Source: Trichopria drosophilae (Eukaryota > Arthropoda > Insecta > Hymenoptera > Diapriidae). From it: a stretch of 64,000 nucleotides of DNA. Location: positions 158,248,501 through 158,312,500 of the forward strand of contig CM059582.1 of the NCBI GenBank assembly GCA_030407085.1. Reading direction: 5' to 3'. Shown piece after piece: positions 1 through 12,022 of this stretch. Under the pieces are notes generated by a model that saw only the letters and a list, made by a program, of their open reading frames with translations, had not been told where the DNA came from and did no database searches. The stretch's first letter is position 1. Every line of letters begins with the position of its first letter. A program made the translations under genes and the position numbers.

Positions 1-385
1 GCATGTAATATGCATCGAATAGTCTATTAGAATACAAGTGCATGAAGTAAGTGTTTTGCAACTTTTATTTATTAATACTTCGGCTGGCCTGTTGTCGGGG
101 TCGAAGTTTTGAAAATGTTCATTTTCAATTTTACGTCGACTCAGGCCATAGATCATTGTTGTTAATCATTCTCAATTTTCATACATATAAGAAACACTAT
201 ATTGTTGTAACATATCTATCGAAGCCACTTGGACCTAAATATGATTGGACCCCCAAATATCAATATAATTTTATAATATAATTGAAAGCTGTTAGTAAAC
301 AAACGAGAATTAAGGAATAGCCGACTCTCCACTGGGTCGAAGTTTCTGAGCGAGCGAAGCGAGCGAGGCACCACGCCAACACTAG
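1..385 (+). mobile_element. Helitron-like dispersed repeat, copy A (left end outside window)
   Basis: This stretch matches 9826-10206 in direct orientation over almost its whole length: shared blocks include ATGCATCGAATAG, GTGCATGAAGTAAGTGTTTT, TTAATACTTCGGCTG, TAATTTTATAAT and GCGAGCGAAG. Both copies end in ACTAG followed by T, and the last 50 bases are GC-rich in an otherwise AT-rich repeat. Helitrons end in CTRR and insert next to a T, so a non-autonomous Helitron fits. The left end lies beyond the window. The 3' hairpin is weak and no Rep/helicase frame is present, so family assignment is tentative while the repeat itself is certain. Confidence 0.5.
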
Positions 386-1505
386 TTTATGAATTATAAA
401 ACCATTCGTTTTTTGTAGTAATTTATGGAGCTGCCAATCAGAACGAATTTCAGAAGAATCGTCTTGTTTAGAACCGTCGTATCTTTTGTTGTTTCAACTA
501 CCATGCTACCTGTCAAACAAGGAATTCACCGAAAATTGATGCACGTCATAATTATTATTATACAATTCAATCAATTTCCTATGCTTTTAGTCTTGAGCAT
601 ACCTCTAACGCTGTTGCACAGATTTTACGTGTATAAACTATTATCTTTCAACTTTTTAATTGCTGATAGAATTAAACTGGATAATATTCGAAACCAATAC
701 TCTGCTGTTTATTTTTAAGAATAATTTATTTACCATTGAATACGAACAGTATTTCTCCTCAAATACTCAGTCGATATTGAACAGAGGGGTGGTCGCGTTG
801 CTATAAAATGAGTTAACTGAAATTGGAGTTCTGTTGTCTTGAAATTAAGGAATATTTAACCTTAAATACTCAAGCAAATTTTCTGATGGAATTATTTGAA
901 AATTAACTAACTTGATATTAAAAAAAAAGTAACCAAACATATATATTTAAGTAAATAGTCAATGATATTATTTAAAAAACCCATATTTCACTTTTTACGA
1001 TCGTTACCCTCCAATATTTCTTTTGTTCCCCTAAATAATAGTATTATACGAAAAGTGTAACAATCAATTTCGATACGCCTTGATATTAAATCCTTCTATC
1101 AAAACTTTAACGCCTCTTTTTACGAATCCCAAACTCATATTCTCGTCAGTGTCAAACGGGTAAACACAATATGTTCATATTTCACAATCCGTCGAAATGA
1201 GAAATCTGATTGCCAATTGATCCAAAACGTAAATATCCAGAATACAAATCATAAATATGAAAGCGATAGATAGGAGACGATTCATCACTTACATGAAAAT
1301 AATTTTCACTTTTCTTTCGTTCATCGTTCTAAGAATAATAATTCATCATGAAAAGAATTTAAGAATACTATCAATGTTTTTGGATATTCGTTGTTACCAA
1401 TTCGACAGATTGTACAAAATATTTATTTTGCCGGAAATTTTAGCATATAATTCCGAATCTATTATCGTTTTTGAACATTTAATTAATTCTCGACTACGCT
1501 ATACA
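386..1505. other. AT-rich intergenic stretch
   Basis: No supportable gene. The open frames at 425-718 and 1257-1526 are rich in I, L, F, Y and K, as expected from translating AT-rich noncoding DNA, and match no family I recognise. No repeat structure was seen. Confidence 0.5.
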
Positions 1506-1659
1506 TACACGGAAAAAACTCTATAGTTGCACCAACCATTCTATAGTTGGACCAACTATTCTATAGTTGACACAATAATTTGGTTCGGTTGATACAACCA
1601 TAGAATGGTTGATACAACTATTCAATAGTTGTCCCAACTAGGCGTGTTTTTTCCGTGTA
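1506..1659. mobile_element. 154-bp MITE with TACACGGAAAAAAC inverted ends
   Basis: The ends are perfect 14-bp inverted repeats, TACACGGAAAAAAC at 1506-1519 and its complement ending at 1659. If the outer TA is read as target duplication, the element proper begins CACGGAAAAAAC, typical of TA-inserting Tc1/mariner-like MITEs. The interior repeats CTATAGTTG/CAACTATAG-type words in both orientations, so the whole unit can fold into a hairpin. No coding capacity. It shares its terminal pattern CAC(A/G)GAAAAAA with 41947-42374. Confidence 0.75.
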
Positions 1660-3482
1660 TAATATACTATTTTTTGAATCTATCAATTTTTGTGACCAAT
1701 CTTTACAAGTCGAGGTGCATACATACAAAGGAACACCTGAATTCAAGACCCGTACTGATTCATTTGAAATTTCGCCGTACATATTAATGAGAAATCGTTG
1801 CAAACCATACTCCAGTAATCCTGGTATTAGTGCGTTTTTCCTAGTACATAGATGTTACAGTTTTTATTACAGACCTTTACTTTAAATTCTAGAGGTTTAA
1901 AGAGCATATTCAAGATAAATGTATGTAAAAATCCACGTGGAAATGCAATCATTTTTTATTCAAATGACCTGTAATAACATGAAAATCTGCCTAGATTACT
2001 GTCCGAATTTCCCTGCCTACCTACTGGCTTTCTGTAGAGTTTTCCCATTTTAAAAGTCAAAAGTGTACTTGCGAACTTAAACTCTTATTTGAAAAATACC
2101 TTCATTTATACAATATTTTCTATGTCCTTATAATAATACAATGAAACTATTCAGGGTATTTTGCACAGTTCAAATTTCCGTTACCGTAGAGTTTATTCCA
2201 TGAGATAATTAAAATGATTATTTTAGCTCTTATATATAGTGCCAATATATTAAATCAACAATGAAGAAAGAAGGAACAATTGATCTTATAGTAATAGCCT
2301 ACGTTTAAAAATGAAAACGCGTGCTATAAGTGGTAATTTAGTAAGTTACAAGTTTATTTCTATAATCATAAATAATTTAAAAACCTATGTTAATTTCATC
2401 ATAGTAATGTCATTTAATAGTTAAAAAGGAATTCTAAGTAACGACACTCAAGCAATAAAAGATGTCGTCAGCTGTTTCAAGCGGGGTAGAAAGCTTAAAA
2501 TTAGGTACCCAAAAAACAGTATTATATTCAATACTTTGATTTGAAACTCAGAAATGCAATAAAAAAGCAAATACACAAAAAAGATTAGTATTTATTTAAA
2601 TAGAAATATGAAATAAGGTCATACCTTTCAGTTGGGTCATTTTTTCGACATGGTTTCATAAATATATAAATATAAAAGAATACTCTGTAGTAAATGTGAG
2701 GCCATTACATTTTGAAGTCTTCGTTAATGCCGCTTCGTGAAAATGCAAATGCTCCTCTTATTAAATTGCAGAATCAAATCTAGTTTTTATTTCTGTATGT
2801 GCAAGATAGAAAAAGCAGTTAATCTAAACAGTTTGCGAAACAAGAATTCTTAATAAGTATTTAAATTGACCGTGTAACGTAATGTTTTATATATATAAGT
2901 ACACATTCCATAAATTCATATAAAAATAATTTTAAATATTACTGTTAGTACTAGCTCTACTATATTTTTCAAAAAACTACTATTTGCGCGGGTATTTTGT
3001 ATATTTATCCATTTTGTAACCAAATCATTATTAAACCTATTGTACATTTTAATTATGAATATGAAAATTACATCTTTCTATAGTAAAAATAACTGTTAGT
3101 CGTTACAAATGATAAAAGTAACATTTTGTGAAGTATTTGTATAATTAAGAATTGATGATGGAAATAAATATGAGTATTGTTTAAATTTTATTAATAATTA
3201 AATTTTACGCTATATTAAGCTGTCGGTATAAAAATACTTTTTTTTTAACCAAGTATATAGTGGATTGCTCAGTATTTATGAATCGCGGAATTATTATAAT
3301 GAGCTAATTTAATAAAATTGTTATTTCATATCGAAATAATTTGAAAATCTGCATTTTAAAAGAAATGAGTTGGAACATTATTACATTCAGAAGTCTCTTA
3401 TATAAAAAATTATGTACTTCAGGTTAAGTACAGAAAATAACAGCCTTTACTAGATTACGTACTGTGACAAATTAATTGTAAG
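1660..3482. other. AT-rich intergenic stretch
   Basis: Nothing supportable as a gene. The open frame at 1655-1885 begins inside the preceding MITE. The remainder is AT-rich with poly-A and poly-T runs and no repeat copies that I could match elsewhere in the window. Confidence 0.45.
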
Positions 3483-3544
3483 TAAGGGCCCCCCTTAAAT
3501 TGGGCAAACAAATAAGGTAGTCAAGTTAAGTGGCCCACCCTGTA
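3483..3544. mobile_element. Possible tiny mariner-type MITE, TA-flanked
   Basis: A 62-bp unit bounded by TA at both ends. The right end read outward-in is TACAGGGTGGGCCACTTAACTTG, with a degenerate counterpart TAAGGGCCCCCCTTAAATTG at the left. CAGGGTG-type starts and TA flanks are usual for Tc1/mariner derivatives. The arms match only partly, so this may be one end of a decayed element. Confidence 0.35.
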
Positions 3545-6382
3545 CAGGCAAAACATGATTATTAAACGACATGCACCGTAGGTCGTTATCAATTCGCTAT
3601 CTGCCTTTCTTCAGCTTCTCCACTCACAACACTACCGCTATTACGGGACTTCTATTAGATTCTCGCAAGGGGAAAAGTTGCCGAGGGAATTGCTGTTTGA
3701 TGACTAACGGCGTTACTGCCGGAACCTGTATTTTATTAAAGTTGTTGGTAGATTGGTCTTTTCGTGTGCCCATCATACGGCGCAATATCTGTTATTACTC
3801 GCAATTTTTCGTGCATTTTATGTCAATTAGAAAATAATCCCGTCACGATTATTTAATCGATTTATACTTAAACGATGCCTATAATGAGAACTCAAACTAT
3901 ATTACTTCGTATGTAAACACATAACAAAATAAACAAATATTCCATTATTTTCGTAAGCATTTAAACCTACAGTTTCTCTCTGGTAGTATTTTATTTGATA
4001 GTATTTTAATCCATTTTGTGTGGTTAATTAACGATGCCGTAGAAAGAAAATTAATTAATATATGTCATCTTTACTTTTTTGTTCCATGTAGAGTCTCCAC
4101 TTTATGATTAGTTGCCATGTTACTTTCGATTTGGGAAGAATCAATAAGTGTATAGATTTTGCGAGCCGCAATTTGAAGCTGTGTCAACACTTTAATTATC
4201 ACCTTATTTTTACACGTATTGTATAGTTAACTTGATTGATTGGTTTTACTGAAGGGGCAGCAAGGATTATATTTTATCAATAATTACATTCGGTAAAGTT
4301 CAGGAGTAAATATTTCAGGCTTTCTTTTATATTAATAAAATGCGAGTTTTGTTTTATCACATAAAAAGCATCTGAATATAAATTTAGAAATCCTTTAAAT
4401 AAATATTCATGTAATTTTAGAAGCCGACAATAAAGGACACGTTTATAAAGATACATCAATGTATGATATGCTATTCACAATTGACATCAATTTTATGTAC
4501 TTTATTTGCATAAGTTTTCTGAGATTCCATTTATTTTCTAACATTGTAGATGATTTGTACATTCTATCGCATTGATATAAGACGAAATACTACGCTCGAC
4601 TCTAGTCGCTTATATTTTCCTTTGTTTTCGGTATATTCCCTTTAATGCGCTTGATATTTCTTCCAGCTTGTGTTTAAAATTACTTTCTCGATGATGGCCA
4701 ACTTGATGGGCTCGTTATTTTTAAATTTCAAACTGCAATCTATTAATTTCATTCAAGCCACTTAATTTATTTTCCCTAATCACTGTTACTTTATATTAAA
4801 ATTAATTCAACCAAATTGGTTTTATGTAATAAACAACCTGATTCAAGTAGTTAAATCGAATAAAATAATGTCAATTTGACTTGCGACAAAATTCGAAACA
4901 TTAATGGCCCTTACTTGATTATTCTATAATTGACTTGGGCTTCAAGTAAGTTAGACTAACAAATACCGTACATTTTTATTCGAAATTTGGTAATAGATAA
5001 AATTTGGAGTAACGATTTAGTGCCAGAATCGTAAGAGTGAAAGAATAAGTGGCCAATAATTGATAACATTGATGTATTTATACAAACTTTGCGACCTACC
5101 TTTCAGATACTCTATTTATCTTATTTTTACTATTTTCTGTACATTCGCTTGATTAGCTTTAAAAATCTCTTATGTTTCTGTGTAATTATGTAAGGACAAA
5201 AATACAGTATTCCTTCAAAGTGCAAATTAATAGCACTTTGGTTTGAAAAGTATTTTCCGATTTCGTGTAATAATGATTTACTTTAAGTAACGTATGTAAC
5301 AGAAAATCGTTGTTAAATTAACTGAAAAAGAACAAATCTAGAAGGCTGAGAGAAGGTTATATGGCATGACACAGGCATGATTCGACTTTGTATGCAAATA
5401 TTTTACCTGTAAATCAAATTTTCTAAATTGAATTTTGTATATCTGTTCAATAAATGTAATACCCTAATTCAAAAATTGCTTGCTTTAAAATCTACTATCT
5501 ACTAACTTTAAGGTCAATTTGTTATTGGATATGGAATTTGGAAAGATTTTTTGAAGTAATCCGTATATCAATTTTGTAGTAATAACTTATTACATTTAGG
5601 AATACGTTTTAATCTATGTTACTTTTGAAATAAACGATAATTCCACAAAACCGATTGAATAATAATCACGTTAGACGATATTCCTGGAGACAAATAATAA
5701 TCACCAAATTGTTCTCATAAAGGATGTGTAGTGCTCCTTATTAACACCATAGATGCAGTGCTACTAAAAGATAATGCATAATTGTATTTTTTTTTTATTT
5801 TTGAGACAAAAAATAACTAGTTTAATAACTAGATTAGAAAGTCAACATTTATTTAAACCCAGCTTGAATATTCGAACTGCATGCTAAAATTGCAAGTCGA
5901 TTTCACATCAAGACAATTTATAGGTGGGCACGTAATAAACTTGATTTTATTAGGATGAGTTCATAGAAAATATGAATCTGAGATAATCTTACTTAACGTA
6001 ACATTTTTGTCCAGCTTATATACATTTTGTTTCTTATATTGGAAATTATATCTGTTATTTTACTTTTATATACAATTTTTATCTTGAAACCTGTTAGTTC
6101 AGTGGCTCTTATTCGTACAAGACTATCTTATAACTCGAAAATTATATTATAATATACTCTAAAATTTCATGTAATGAAAATCACTTTATAGAAGTTATTT
6201 CACTTAAAAACAGTAAGAGTTGAAATATTCTCAAATAGAATGACTCAATTCTCATGTTTTTTGGTGAAAACGACTTCTCTAATAAAGTTTTCACTACAAG
6301 CACTTATTATCATAATGTAACTGTATTGAAATAACCAGGTATGCCATAGAACTCAGTATCATTTGTTCAGAATATAATATAA
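3545..6382. other. AT-rich intergenic stretch
   Basis: A slightly GC-richer patch at 3570-3800 holds an 88-residue open frame without recognisable motifs. The rest is AT-rich with no supportable gene, RNA or repeat. Confidence 0.45.
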
Positions 6383-6951
6383 TGGTAAATCGAGAATACT
6401 GTAACAATGATAAAACTTTAAGAACATTTTATTTTGGCCTACATTTTAAACATGGATTTGTGATTCTAGAATAACCATCACTAATTTAACAAACGAAACT
6501 TCCACTTAGTGTTAAGGTCGAAATAATGATTAATAAACTAAATTAAACTATTTATCATGTAATTAAAAAATGCACACTGCATCTTTTATGGCGTTTCATC
6601 TCAATCTGTACTACTAGAATCATCAGTAAAGTGGTGGTACAGACCTGCTTTATACGCCCTTGAAGAGATTATATATTGGAAATTCATGTTTACGAATATT
6701 GCTATAGATTTTTCACAATTGTAAAAATGCACAATCGCATTAAAGACATCCAACGTTCAAACCGATCAAGCTTAATGTATTCTAATACATATCGCTCGGT
6801 AAGGTAAAGAACTAATTTTTTTAAGTAAGTCGAAGTTTCGTTTGTTAAGTTGTTGATGGTTACTCCACAAACACAAATCCGTGTTTAAAATGTAGGCCAA
6901 AATAAGATCTTCTTAGAGTTTTTTCATTGTTACATTATTCTCGATTTACCA
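6383..6951. mobile_element. Foldback element with ~125-bp inverted arms
   Basis: Left arm 6383-6507 is the reverse complement of right arm 6827-6951 with scattered mismatches. Shared blocks, read from the left arm, include GGTAAATCGAGAATA, GTAACAATGA, TTATTTTGGCCTACATTT, GGATTTGTG, AACCATCA and TTAACAAACGAAACTTC. About 320 bp of AT-rich sequence separates the arms. No transposase frame lies in the spacer. The structure is a long-inverted-repeat (foldback) element; if transcribed through, it would give a stem of more than 100 bp, a potential source of small RNAs. Confidence 0.8.
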
Positions 6952-7915
6952 AGAAACATATATAGAAATTATTAATTATATAGTATAATGGTGTTGAATA
7001 TAAGTGACCATCGATACCTCTCTGAGATGTCAATTCATGCTATAGGTCAATTTACATTCACCTACAAATTTTTAATTTTTGATTGCATTTGATGTATACA
7101 ATATTTTTGTGCAGTAAACGATTTGTCTTATTTTTTAGGAAAAATAGGTTAAATGGCTAAAAATTTTGCGTTTTTGTTCATATATCGAGTTTTATTTTTA
7201 TTTTTTTGTGCAAGCCGAAAATGTTATTTTGATAATCGTAGTAACATTTGTAAAGTATTTTTTTTTAAATTCAAACCGATGGCATCGTCAGATAATTTTC
7301 CTATCGTACCCCACATTTGGCTAATAATGACCTTAAATATGTAAGAAGCAATCTTACTTTTCTGAAAATGATAAGTGATAAGGAAATTTGGTGATGGTAT
7401 AATTTCAACCACAAATAAATAATTTGAAAATTATGTAGCTAGTGTCAATCGAAAAATTTTTTTTATACGAAAAATCAAAATAATACTTTGAAATACTAAC
7501 CCACTATTTTCCGGAAGTTCCACATAATCGGGAAATGAGGGTCATTTCCCTCAGCATAGCATAGATTGGTATTAATTCTGCGGTTATCAAACGATAATTA
7601 CAAAGATAAAAATTAGGTAAATTTTTACTAATTTCACCTGTCTTTCCCATAAATTAAAATATTAGTACAGGACAGTGATATTTACCATTAAAAATCACTT
7701 AAACTATTATAGGAGAAAGGAAAAAAAGCTATAATTAATTTCAGAGAACCATTTCGCTGTAGGAATACCATGTGTTCTCTTCATCAAGGGGCATGGCACA
7801 CTTGTTCTGGACGCGAGCGCGGTATACATTTGTGTAGTAAATGAATATATAAATAGAAAAAACCTAATGCGTATTAGTAATTACATTTCCAAAATACACA
7901 CAAACACGAAAAGTG
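6952..7915. other. AT-rich intergenic stretch
   Basis: No supportable gene. Short open frames at 7153-7344 and 7224-7412 overlap on opposite strands and are low-complexity F/L/K-rich translations. Confidence 0.45.
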
Positions 7916-8473
7916 TACCCAAGTAACACAGTTCGCTGTAAAACTTCTGCCAGAACGGCGGCACAGCAAAGCCCGCAGCCACTTGGCTGCCGCAGCAAGC
8001 AGTCACAGCTCACTGATAACGTCTTCAAAACGTTGTTGCAGCAAAAATGACAGTACATTTTTTGGCTTTGAAAACACTGCCGCAGACAAATAGCTGTGCT
8101 GTTTTTGTGCTGCCGCAAGGTTGTGGGGCTTTAGCATTTGCTGCCAAAACATTGTCGCAGCTAAATCGATGCTTTCTCGTTTTGCTGGAATAACGTTTTA
8201 TCAGCTATATATATATATATGGAAAAAGTACGAAACTTTTCTTGATTAATCAACTGCACTTTCACTTAATCAAAATAAGTAAATACAAAAAAAAAACAAT
8301 TTTTAATTGTACAAATATTTCGTTGAATACATTATTAACAAAAACATTATTATCATTTACACTATGACTATTTTTGTATTTATTCACATACATATATACA
8401 AGTATCGCAAACATTTCGAACACATTCCCTCACATAATTAACATGACACAAATCATACCGTTGTACACACACA

Positions 8474-8504
<31 letters not shown>

Positions 8505-8945
8505 GCGCGCCCGCGCGCACACACCTATCGCATGTATCGCATATTTCGCACCGATCGCCTTGCCTATCAGTGCTTTATTTTGAATCATGTATATACTAAG
8601 AATCTCGAGCAGCTCTCGCTTGCGAGAAAGATACTGCCATTTTCTTCAATCTGTGCTTTATTATTTGCTGCCATAACACCATTGCAGCAGTAAAGTACAG
8701 CTAAACGGCTGTGCTGTGATTTGTGTAAATTCTTTGCTGTTGCAATGTCATCACAGCGACAAAATACAGCTAAATAGCTGTGCTGCAATTTGACTCTGTC
8801 CGTTGCCGCTGCAACATCGTCGCAGCCATAAACTACAGCGCAATAGCATTTATAGCTAAAAAGCTGTAAATGAAGTTGTGAAAACGTTGTGCCAGCTGTG
8901 TCTTTGCTGTCACAGCAAAAATAGCCGTCACGTGTTACTTGGGTA
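7916..8945. mobile_element. 1-kb DNA element with TACCCAAGTAACAC termini
   Basis: Perfect 14-bp terminal inverted repeats: TACCCAAGTAACAC at 7916-7929 and its complement at 8932-8945. Both subterminal regions are rich in GCTGTGCTG, CTGCCGCAG and TTGCAGC words. On the right, roughly 70-bp units recur (about 8690-8900), each carrying AGCTAAA-GCTGTGCTG. The middle is AT-rich and contains a long CA/CG microsatellite. The 131-residue minus-strand frame at 8585-8980 is a by-product of the repeats and runs past the terminal repeat, so it is not taken as a gene. Length without transposase suggests a non-autonomous element. Confidence 0.8.
8465..8524. repeat. Compound (CA)n(CG)n microsatellite
   Basis: An uninterrupted CA run passes directly into a CG run and returns to CACACA. 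The CG part is alternating purine-pyrimidine, a Z-DNA-prone sequence. It lies in the core of the TACCCAAGTAACAC element. Confidence 0.95.
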
Positions 8946-9825
8946 ATGATGAAAATGAAAAATTCATTAAGTAAAATCACATTTCGATTCAGACTGTATG
9001 ACAGCAGTCGCTGAGTTGAGGTGTATTCGGATTAATTATTGAATGTTAGCTTTCCTTAATATGAATCTTTCAAATAATTAAGAAATGAGCCATACTAATA
9101 ACTGTAGCTTTCCATCAATCTCCAGGAATGAAGTTTCATATTCGATATTTCTCAATTTTTTAATTTTGCATTTTTTTGTTTGCTACTGGTACAATAAAAT
9201 GCTACAAATATTGACAAATTTTAACACTTTAGCGTAGATTTCCGGTTATAATATAAGCACTTAAAACGAGTTTGCAACATAATTAATAGTTACAGAAATA
9301 AGATTTTTACTTCGACCCAGACTATAGGTCTGGACGATGTATTGAATTTTGTAAGTTCGACAAAAAAATTACAGCATTTCATCAAATGTCGACGTTTCAG
9401 ACCCTAAACAACTAAAAGTTCAAGAAAAACATTTTTGTCCGTGATCTTGTACGTACGTATGTCCGTCCGTCCGTTCGTATAAGTCATTTTTTTTCGTGTG
9501 GGATATCCCGCCAACGGTACATGGTCAACCGCATTTTGAGCTTAGCAAAGTCTAACTTACATCTGATTCGATTTTTGAGACAATCCTTATATCCGGTATT
9601 TAAAAAAATCGTAAAATATATTTTAAAAAAATGATTTAATAATAGCAACATTATCTGTACGGATTGCATTTCTCTGAATATTGTTTCATCGACGACAATC
9701 AGTAACTGGTCAAAATACTTTGGACCATGTTTTGTTTCAATAAATTCTAAGATTTACAGCTGATTAGTGACCGAGAGAGGAGATAACGCATGCGTACTAC
9801 CCGTTTAAATGTTCAACACATAGTA
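8946..9825. other. Intergenic stretch, right part probably the body of Helitron-like copy B
   Basis: From about 9310 the sequence differs in texture: a short palindrome CCAGACTATAGGTCTGG at 9318-9334 and a GTACGTATGTCCGTCCGTCC tract near 9450. Pyrimidine-purine tracts of this kind are common inside insect non-autonomous Helitrons, so copy B may begin near 9310; copy A is cut by the window edge and cannot confirm it. No gene. Confidence 0.35.
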
Positions 9826-10206
9826 AACGTATAATATATGCATCGAATAGTATCGTACAATACAAGTGCGTGAAGTAAGTGTTTTACAAGTATTATTTAT
9901 TAATACTTCGGCTGGGCTGTCGTCGGGGTTGAAGATTCGAAACTGCCCTTTTTCAATTTGACTTGGACCCAGGCGATAGGTCATAAGTGTAAACCATTTT
10001 CAATGTTTATGCCTATAAGAAACGCTATTTTGTTCGGACCCCCCTCCCCCTTATTTTTTGTTTCGGTTCATAAACAAATATCGGTATAATTTTATAATGT
10101 AACTGAAAGCTAATAGTAAACGAACGAGTATTAAGGAACAGCCAACACGCCACAGGGTGAAAGTTTCTGAGCGAGCGAAGAGAGCAAGGCACCACGACAA
10201 TACTAG
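9826..10206 (+). mobile_element. Helitron-like dispersed repeat, copy B
   Basis: Second copy of the 1-385 repeat, same orientation, with indels around a CCCCCCTCCCCC tract. It ends CAATACTAG, followed by a T-run. The shared 3' part (GTTTCTGAGCGAGCGAAG ... AAGGCACCACG ... ACTAG) is the best-conserved portion, as expected of the transposition-critical end of a Helitron. No coding sequence. Confidence 0.5.
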
Positions 10207-11741
10207 TTTTTTTTTGCAAATACCGGACAACTATATTAAGACTTTATATCAAATTAACTATTGTTTTCGAATCATTTAAAAATACATTTCATTTCAAAAA
10301 TTGTAATTCTATCAATTCTTACTTGTATTTTGAATTGATGGTTATCAAGAAAAATTTGGTTTCTATGATATTGATAGATAATAATGATAAAAAAATACTG
10401 TGTTAAAAATAAACCGTTGTTATTCGGCAAAATACATGTAAAAGTTTCTGATCTGTAAAGCCATAAAAACTAGTTACTAAATTAGTTTCAATGGATTCAC
10501 AAAAAATATATGAATTAGTATTAATTTTTTTTGTAATATTACTAACTCTTATACAATATTATGATAACCAATTTCATCCAAGGTATTTCCAATATTTTTG
10601 ATTATGAACGCATCTCCTATGAATTTTGACGATGTACATTTATTTAGAAAAACAAACGTTAAAATATGGTTCACCATTGATTAATTATTTTCGAGCTCTC
10701 TTGGAACTGCACGCGTGACCAATGAATAGAGCAACCCGCAAGCGACAATCACATTATTTACTGTCTATTAGCGTTAGATTCACCTAACGAAGTATTGTCT
10801 AGCTCGTTGACGTTTCCGAATATGTAATTATCTAAACGCGGCTATTGCTGTGTAATAACCAACGATTAGTCACTGCGGCTTTCGCGAATGTATATACCAA
10901 AATAAAGCCCGCGGCGGTCCGTTCATTATGCGCCTCATTATTATCCCGGATGTTCAAGCTACAAGCTTTCGTGGGATGTCAAATTGAAGTGCCGCAAGGG
11001 TGCAGAATAAATAAAACAAGCAAACATCGTGAGGGTTCTGTTACTCGTGGGATCTAAAGAAGATTCATGTAGAGAACCGAACGCAGGATACAAAGCGAAC
11101 TTAATTTGGTGAGTTTTAGTTAAGAAATTACGCATTCACTTTTGGGGGAGTCATATTATATGTACTTTGAATTTTTTTTATTATTGGCGCTTATTAAGGA
11201 AAATATGTAGAATAACAGCAAAATATGTCCGCGAGATAACATGGGCTACATTTTTTATTTAACAATTAAGGTACAAAAATATGTTTTTTTGCTAATAACT
11301 TTTTAATTTCAATTTTTATGTTATAAGTAATGATGTCATTCGCAAGAACGGGAAAGTTCACAGAGAAAATACTTATGAGATTTGGTTTTTCAATTGAAAT
11401 TTAACGAACAGTAATATTAATTAGAATTGCAATTCGCGTAGGGTCGACCACTCGCTGTACGAATCTAAAATAAATGAACTATTGGTGGATATTATTTATT
11501 TATTTATTTATTCCTTATTAATGTACCAAATGGTCCTGAACAAAATATTATAAAAAGAAGAAAAGTCATCTATCGAATTTCTGTAATCTATGGTTTTAAG
11601 GACCTTGTGGTTCAGCTTATGGAAACACGCAGATAAATTTTTGGTTGAGATTGCAGGACGTGGGAAGTAATAGTTACCGCGGGGGCTCTGACAATTTTAA
11701 AATGGCGAGTAAAATGCGAAATCATTAAAAAATAGTTATTT
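10207..11741. other. Intergenic stretch with a moderately GC-rich patch
   Basis: About 10680-11110 is GC-richer and contains a 70-residue open frame (10845-11057) of unknown nature, followed by a possible splice donor TTTG|GTGAGT near 11108. A (TTTA)n microsatellite lies at about 11488-11512. No gene can be assigned. Confidence 0.4.
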
Positions 11742-12022
11742 TTGTATCAAGGGCGTAAAATGGAGTTTCACGCCTCAACAATAGAACCCGAGAGACGGCA
11801 AAGCCAGCGTGAGGGTCATGAGGGTGAAAATTCTACGCCGGAGATTCATCAAACATTGTTTTTTGATGCAGTAAAGTATTTTATGCCTCGATTTGCAGAC
11901 CTAAAATACCAATTTCACGCCTCTGTGGACGTAAAATTTATTTTATGCCCCAGGTGGCGTGAAAGAGGCGTTTTACGCCCGGAAATAAGGGCGCAAAATA
12001 ACCATTTTACGCCTACTGCGTC
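11742..12022 (+). mobile_element. GGCGTAAAATG-rich element, copy 1
   Basis: Begins TTGTATCAAGGGCGTAAAATGG and ends CATTTTACGCCTACTGCGTC. The same sequence, inverted and about 80 bp shorter, occurs at 35999-36198. The interior is built from variants of GGCGTAAAAT and GGCGTGAAAAT in both orientations. The 108-residue frame starting at 11742 runs through it and its N-terminal part resembles the frame of copy 2, but this follows from DNA similarity and does not by itself show a protein. No clear target duplication is visible at this copy. Confidence 0.7.

Noticed and set aside
8585..8980. 131-residue minus-strand open frame
   Set aside because: It lies in the GCTGTGCTG repeats of the 7916-8945 element and runs across its terminal repeat; repeated C/A/H-rich peptide reflects the DNA repeats.
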